Shown: in pieces, positions 61,001 through 64,000 of the stretch
Position numbering within the stretch: the stretch's first letter is position 1
Layout: each line of letters opens with the position of its first letter
From: Cedecea neteri NBRC 105707 = ATCC 33855
GTDB lineage: Bacteria; Pseudomonadota; Gammaproteobacteria; Enterobacterales; Enterobacteriaceae
Direction of reading: 5' to 3'
Length of the DNA stretch: 64,000 nucleotides
NCBI RefSeq assembly: GCF_001571265.1
Contig: NZ_BCTL01000022.1
Span: 61,493 to 125,492 of the forward strand
Made by a program: the position numbers and the translations under genes
The notes under the pieces: generated by a model
What the model saw: only the letters and a program-made list of their open reading frames with translations
Told to the model about the DNA's origin: nothing
The model's database searches: none

Positions 61001-61090
61001 AAACCAGCACACGGCACCGGCGACCATCACCGCCAGCCACAGCAGCATCACGGCAATCGGCCGTTTCAGGCATTGTTCGGCAAAAGTCAT
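58034..61090 (-). CDS. RND multidrug efflux pump, MdtC-like
   Basis: A 1018-residue inner-membrane RND (HAE1) pump with twelve predicted membrane segments: TM1 near residues 11-30, segments 2-6 at about 335-490, TM7 near 530 and 8-12 at about 850-1005. The proton-relay aspartates are in [13 protein letters not shown], and the late [16 protein letters not shown] contains the conserved lysine of the relay region. The sequence is closest to MdtC/MdtB. Unlike the usual mdtBC pair there is only one pump gene. It overlaps the adaptor gene by four bases. Confidence 0.93.
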   Translation of the reverse strand: MTFAEQCLKRPIAVMLLWLAVMVAGAVCWFKLPIAALPNYDTPTIQVSASLSGASPETMASSVATPLEKKLSTIPGVVNMTSNSLEGATTIVIEFDPSRDIDSAAVDVQSALYQALKQLPSQMTTPPSFRKINPADAPIIQIGIDSPSMALSDLNRFSDDLISPALSTLNGVAQVTVLGQKRYAVRVEVNPDKLAATNLTLEDVHTALANANNNSPIGELDGKRQMVMLQTSGDLRNAADFAKVIVATRNGQPVRLSDVANVQDSIENTLSYSAVNGNRAIVLSVQRQPGANIVSTIDAIRQLMPKLQAQMPSSVSVKFLNDRSLSIRAAIHDVTLTLLLTIALVVMVILMFLRHIRATIIPALSLPISLLGAFGLMYAFGLSLDNISLMGLTIAVGLVVDDAIVVLENIMRYMEEGETPYRAALKGVKEVAFTVISISLSLVAVFIPIFFMPGTIGLLFHEFAYVVSLTILVSAAASLTIIPLLVPKLIREHTPEDKPEPRWSQVFERGFEALRRQYGNGLEWAVSHRVIMIGVALSTIALTIGLYWYSPKGFFPQEDIGQITASIDAPQDMSYLGRLGVAQQLGKTLMKDPSVSDVLTRVDHDTTQLSLTLKDQSQRPPMAAVLKQLRAETGYLPGIKVYFSPVQNLRVGGRSAKSSYQYTLQAVSSGDTSLNDWANRLMAEMQKSGVFVGLNTDAQLNGLQAQLVIDRNKASLMGVDIQQIRDTLYDAFGTYQVSTIYAPEDSYEVIMEVQDPFRQDESDLSKIYVRSSSGALLPITTFTTISRTQGVTAVNHQGQLPAITLSFDLAPGKSLSDATAAIAQAQQAIHLPSSVFGTYAGQAALFQQSQSSQIWLIVLALAVIYVILGVLYESWIHPLTILLGLPSAAVGALLALRLFNLDLTFIAMIGILLLIGIVKKNAIMMIDFALVAQREHGMTPHDAIMQACLQRFRPIMMTTLCAIMGAIPIALGLGAGAELRQPMGVAIVGGLLFSQLITLFITPVLFLLFDGNPQGTKE

Positions 61091-62214
61091 GATGCTGCCC
61101 CCGCAGGCGCGTTAACCACCTTCACGGCCATACCCGGCCGCAGGGCGTTGGCTCCCTCCAGCACCACTTTCATTCCGGGCTGTATGCCGGTCACCACGGC
61201 CATCTGCTGCTGGATGCGCAACAGCGTGACCGCTTGCGTTGTGGCGTGCATTTGGGCGTCGATAACGTAGACAAAATGCCCGTCCGGGCCGTCCTGCACT
61301 GCCTGAGGAGGCAAAACAACGACATTCGGCGTGTTGCCTGCGCTGACCGTAATATTCTGGTAGGCACCCGGCCAGAGCTGGTTTTCACCGTTGGCGAAGC
61401 GAGCCTTAAAGTTCACCGTACCGCTGTCCTGGCTGACGGTGTTATCAATGAAGCTGAGCGTGCCGGTCACCGGTTTTCCGCTGGCGTCGGTCACCTGCAC
61501 GTTTACCGGCCCCTGGTGCTGGGCGGCAACTACCGCGTTCAAGTCCTGCTCCGGCAGCGTAAATTCTGCGCCAATTGGATCAAATTGATTAATGCTGACC
61601 ATCGGCAAAGTGCTGCCCGGCTGAGCAAGGCTACCAATATGCACGTTCAATGCGCCGGTTTTGCCGCTTACCGGGGAATAGATACGGGTATAGGCCAGTT
61701 GGGCCTGCGCGGTGTGAATATCATCCTGCGCGGATTTGTACTGTGCCGCCGCCTGCTGTTGCGCACTGACGAGTGTGTCCCAGTCGGAGGAAGAAATGTA
61801 GTTGGTTTTCAGCAGCGGCTGCCCGCGGCTGAGATCACGGTTGGCTTTATCCAGTTCGGCTTTAATCACGCCTAACTGTGACTGAGCGTGGCCCAGCGCG
61901 GCCTGCTCTTCGGCATCATCCAGCACGAACAGCAGTTGCCCCTGCTTCACAAAATCACCCTCATGGAATGCAACCTGACTTACCGGGCTGGTGATTTGCG
62001 CGCGAATATCCACCTCGTTGAGCGACACGAGGTGCCCCTGGGTGGAAAACGTCAGCGGCAGCGTTTTACTGACTGCCGCGATCAGGCTGACTTTCGGCAA
62101 CGTCGTTTTTGTTTGCGTTGCCGGCGAAGAGGCCTGGGAGTACAGCCAAAGTCCCGCCGCCCCCGCCAGCACGCAGGCCATCGCCAACCTTTTTTTTGAC
62201 CATTTCATGTTCAT
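61087..62214 (-). CDS. RND periplasmic adaptor (MdtA-like)
   Basis: A 375-residue membrane-fusion protein from ATG 62214 (an ATG at 62208 is equally possible; the frame runs on to 62265 without similarity). An N-terminal anchor (LAMACVLAGAAGLWLY) precedes the barrel-sandwich hybrid (FSTQGHLVSLNEVDIRAQITSPVSQV, in two parts), a coiled-coil hairpin (about residues 85-165) and the beta-barrel (DPIGAEFTLPEQDL). First gene of the minus-strand export locus; the divergent neighbour is ansP, 210 bases away. Confidence 0.9.
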   Translation of the reverse strand: MNMKWSKKRLAMACVLAGAAGLWLYSQASSPATQTKTTLPKVSLIAAVSKTLPLTFSTQGHLVSLNEVDIRAQITSPVSQVAFHEGDFVKQGQLLFVLDDAEEQAALGHAQSQLGVIKAELDKANRDLSRGQPLLKTNYISSSDWDTLVSAQQQAAAQYKSAQDDIHTAQAQLAYTRIYSPVSGKTGALNVHIGSLAQPGSTLPMVSINQFDPIGAEFTLPEQDLNAVVAAQHQGPVNVQVTDASGKPVTGTLSFIDNTVSQDSGTVNFKARFANGENQLWPGAYQNITVSAGNTPNVVVLPPQAVQDGPDGHFVYVIDAQMHATTQAVTLLRIQQQMAVVTGIQPGMKVVLEGANALRPGMAVKVVNAPAGAAS

Positions 62215-62424
62215 GATGCAGCGCTTCTTTGAGTCCTGGTATAGCAGGAATGTTACGCCCGTCACACCAACAGAACGCCGCCACTAAAATGACAAGTTTG
62301 TAATTTTGCTTCTCATTCAATTTTCTGCCAGGATTCCTCGCCCTCTTTTTCACGGCCTCCGCAGCCAGAATTAACGGGCGGAAAAGGACGGCGCTTTTTA
62401 ACTCAAAGGCAGACAGGAATCTCA

Positions 62425-63873
62425 ATGAAAACAAAGACTGAAGCGGAACACCGCGCCGCCAAACGGCGCTGGTTGAATTCTCAGGACTCAGGGTATCACC
62501 AGGCGATGGGCAACCGTCACGTACAGATGATTGCCATCGGCGGCGCCATCGGTACCGGCCTGTTCCTCGGCGCAGGTGCGCGCCTGCAGGCGGCAGGGCC
62601 CGCGCTGGCGTTAATCTATCTGGTTTGCGGTATTTTCTCTTTCTTCATCCTCCGCGCTTTGGGCGAGCTGGTTATCCATCGCCCTTCCAGCGGCAGCTTC
62701 GTTTCCTACACCCGTGAGTTTCTCGGTGAAAAAGCCGCCTACGTTTGCGGCTGGATGTACTTCGTCAACTGGGCGATGACCGGGATCGTGGATATCACCG
62801 CCGTGGCGCTCTATATGCACTACTGGGGCGCATTCGGAGATGTACCGCAGTGGGTCTTTGCCCTCGGCGCGCTGGCCGTGGTCGCGGCGATGAACATGAT
62901 TGGCGTGAAGTGGTTCGCCGAGATGGAGTTCTGGTTTGCGCTGGTCAAAGTGTTGGCTATCGTCGCCTTCCTGATTGTCGGCACCATTTTCCTCGGCACA
63001 GGGAAGCCGATTGACGGTAACAGCACCGGCTTCCACCTGATAACCGATAACGGCGGCTTCTTCCCTCACGGCCTGCTGCCCGCGCTGGTGCTGATTCAGG
63101 GCGTAGTCTTCGCATTCGCCTCTATTGAATTAGTCGGCACCGCGGCCGGGGAATGTAAAGACCCGAAAACTATGGTGCCGAAGGCGATCAACAGCGTTAT
63201 CTGGCGTATCGGCCTGTTCTATGTCGGCTCCGTCGTGCTGCTGGTTCTGCTGTTGCCGTGGAACGCCTATCAGGCAGGGCAAAGCCCGTTCGTGACCTTC
63301 TTCTCGAAGCTCGGCGTGCCTTACATCGGCGACGTGATGAACATCGTGGTGCTGACCGCCGCGCTCTCGAGCCTGAACTCCGGCCTGTATTGCACCGGGC
63401 GAATTCTGCGTTCGATGTCGATGGGCGGCTCCGCACCGCAGTTCATGTCGAAGATGAGCAAGAATCAGGTGCCGTATGCCGGGATTCTGGTCACCAGCGG
63501 CGTGTACGTGCTTGGCGTGTTCCTGAACTACCTGGTGCCTTCCCAGGTGTTTGAAATTGTGCTGAATATGGCGTCTCTGGGCATCATCACCTCCTGGGCG
63601 TTTATTGTGCTGTGCCAGATTCGCCTGCGCAAGGCGATTAAAGAAGGGAAAGCGGACGACGTGAGCTTCAAGCTGCCGGGCGCGCCGTTTACCTCATGGC
63701 TGACGCTGCTGTTCCTGCTTGGCGTTCTGGTGCTGATGGCAATGGACTACCCGAACGGGACGTTCACCATTGCTTCTATTCCGGTGCTGGCGATTCTGCT
63801 GACGCTGGGCTGGTTTGGCGCACGTAAGCGCGTGCATGAAGTGGCCCAACAGGTTCACGATCACCACGAGTAG
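62425..63873 (+). CDS. ansP: L-asparagine permease
   Basis: A 482-residue amino-acid permease of the APC family, near-identical in its core to E. coli AnsP. It has twelve predicted membrane segments, starting QMIAIGGAIGTGLFLGAGARLQ, and the conserved GVVFAFASIELVGTAAGE. It brings asparagine in with protons. The C-terminus is shorter than in E. coli by about 15 residues. In E. coli the next gene is yncG, here found 21 kb away. Confidence 0.94.
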   Translation: MKTKTEAEHRAAKRRWLNSQDSGYHQAMGNRHVQMIAIGGAIGTGLFLGAGARLQAAGPALALIYLVCGIFSFFILRALGELVIHRPSSGSFVSYTREFLGEKAAYVCGWMYFVNWAMTGIVDITAVALYMHYWGAFGDVPQWVFALGALAVVAAMNMIGVKWFAEMEFWFALVKVLAIVAFLIVGTIFLGTGKPIDGNSTGFHLITDNGGFFPHGLLPALVLIQGVVFAFASIELVGTAAGECKDPKTMVPKAINSVIWRIGLFYVGSVVLLVLLLPWNAYQAGQSPFVTFFSKLGVPYIGDVMNIVVLTAALSSLNSGLYCTGRILRSMSMGGSAPQFMSKMSKNQVPYAGILVTSGVYVLGVFLNYLVPSQVFEIVLNMASLGIITSWAFIVLCQIRLRKAIKEGKADDVSFKLPGAPFTSWLTLLFLLGVLVLMAMDYPNGTFTIASIPVLAILLTLGWFGARKRVHEVAQQVHDHHE

Positions 63874-63876
63874 TGC

Positions 63877-63916
63877 CCCTCACCCTGACCCTCTCCCCGC
63901 CGGGGAGAGGGGCTCA
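63877..63916. repeat. palindromic extragenic repeat
   Basis: CCCTCTCCCCG (63889-63899) and CGGGGAGAGGG (63901-63911) form a perfect 11-bp inverted repeat around one base, preceded by the CCCTCACCCTGA arm. This sequence type is dispersed in enterobacterial genomes. It lies 4 bases after ansP stop and may stop transcription or stabilise the message. Confidence 0.68.
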
Positions 63917-64000
63917 AGGCCCGATGGGATTCTGTTTTTTCACAGGGTTCCGTTCACCTATAACCTGGATTATCTCTGTAACAACCTTGCACGGTGAACG

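Overview
The window is chromosomal DNA of a moderately GC-rich member of the Enterobacteriaceae. Close homologues of maeA, tyrP, betTIBA, pptA, nhoA, yncG, lacI, lacZ, kduI, kduD and ansP are recognisable, but their order differs from E. coli. Genus cannot be settled from the sequence alone. No rRNA, tRNA, CRISPR array, insertion sequence or integrase was seen. Coding density is high; most intergenic space is short and carries recognisable terminators or operators.

Layout. 1-13 kb: a 5'-truncated PLP ammonia-lyase with its PAS/HTH regulator, a lipoprotein hydrolase, a periplasmic BPL_N-like protein, two divergent LysR modules (LysR with two short-chain dehydrogenases; LysR with an MFS exporter and a beta-hydroxyacid-type dehydrogenase), and a secreted alpha/beta hydrolase followed by an OmpR-type two-component pair. 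13.2-19.5 kb: a sucrose PTS regulon, scrK / scrY-scrA-scrB-scrR, with three ScrR-type operators; scrY is broken by an internal deletion plus frameshift. 19.6-25 kb: maeA, then an AT-rich single gene resembling the catalytic part of OspC-type type III effectors (ADP-riboxanases), then a LysR/NAD(P)-binding pair. 24.5-30.6 kb: two paralogous periplasmic binding proteins and a Fur-box-preceded TonB receptor, with tyrP between them.

30.6-39.4 kb: a small P-loop kinase, pptA, the choline-to-glycine-betaine osmoprotection locus betT / betIBA, and a divergent GlxA-type regulator / HD-domain hydrolase pair. 39.4-45.6 kb: a tiny secreted peptide gene, nhoA, yncG and a lacI-lacZ unit without lacY but with a near-canonical lac operator and CRP site. 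45.7-49.5 kb: a pectin/uronate catabolism cluster (IclR regulator, kdgT, kduI, kduD) with a promoter array of repeated 16-bp operators. 49.8-51.1 kb: a YjbR-family protein and an EamA transporter.

51.2-62.2 kb: one strand carries a complete export system: RND adaptor, RND pump, response regulator, histidine kinase, MacA-type adaptor, MacB-type ABC pump and a TolC-like outer-membrane lipoprotein. Two different inner-membrane pumps appear to share one outer-membrane channel and one two-component system. The window ends with ansP and a dispersed-type palindromic repeat.

The strongest candidates for something new are the orphan OspC-like protein lacking ankyrin repeats (21.5-22.4 kb), the combined RND/MacAB export locus, the twin Cys-Cys binding proteins around the TonB receptor, and the IclR operator array. 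Family assignments rest on motifs and memory of homologues; no database search was run.
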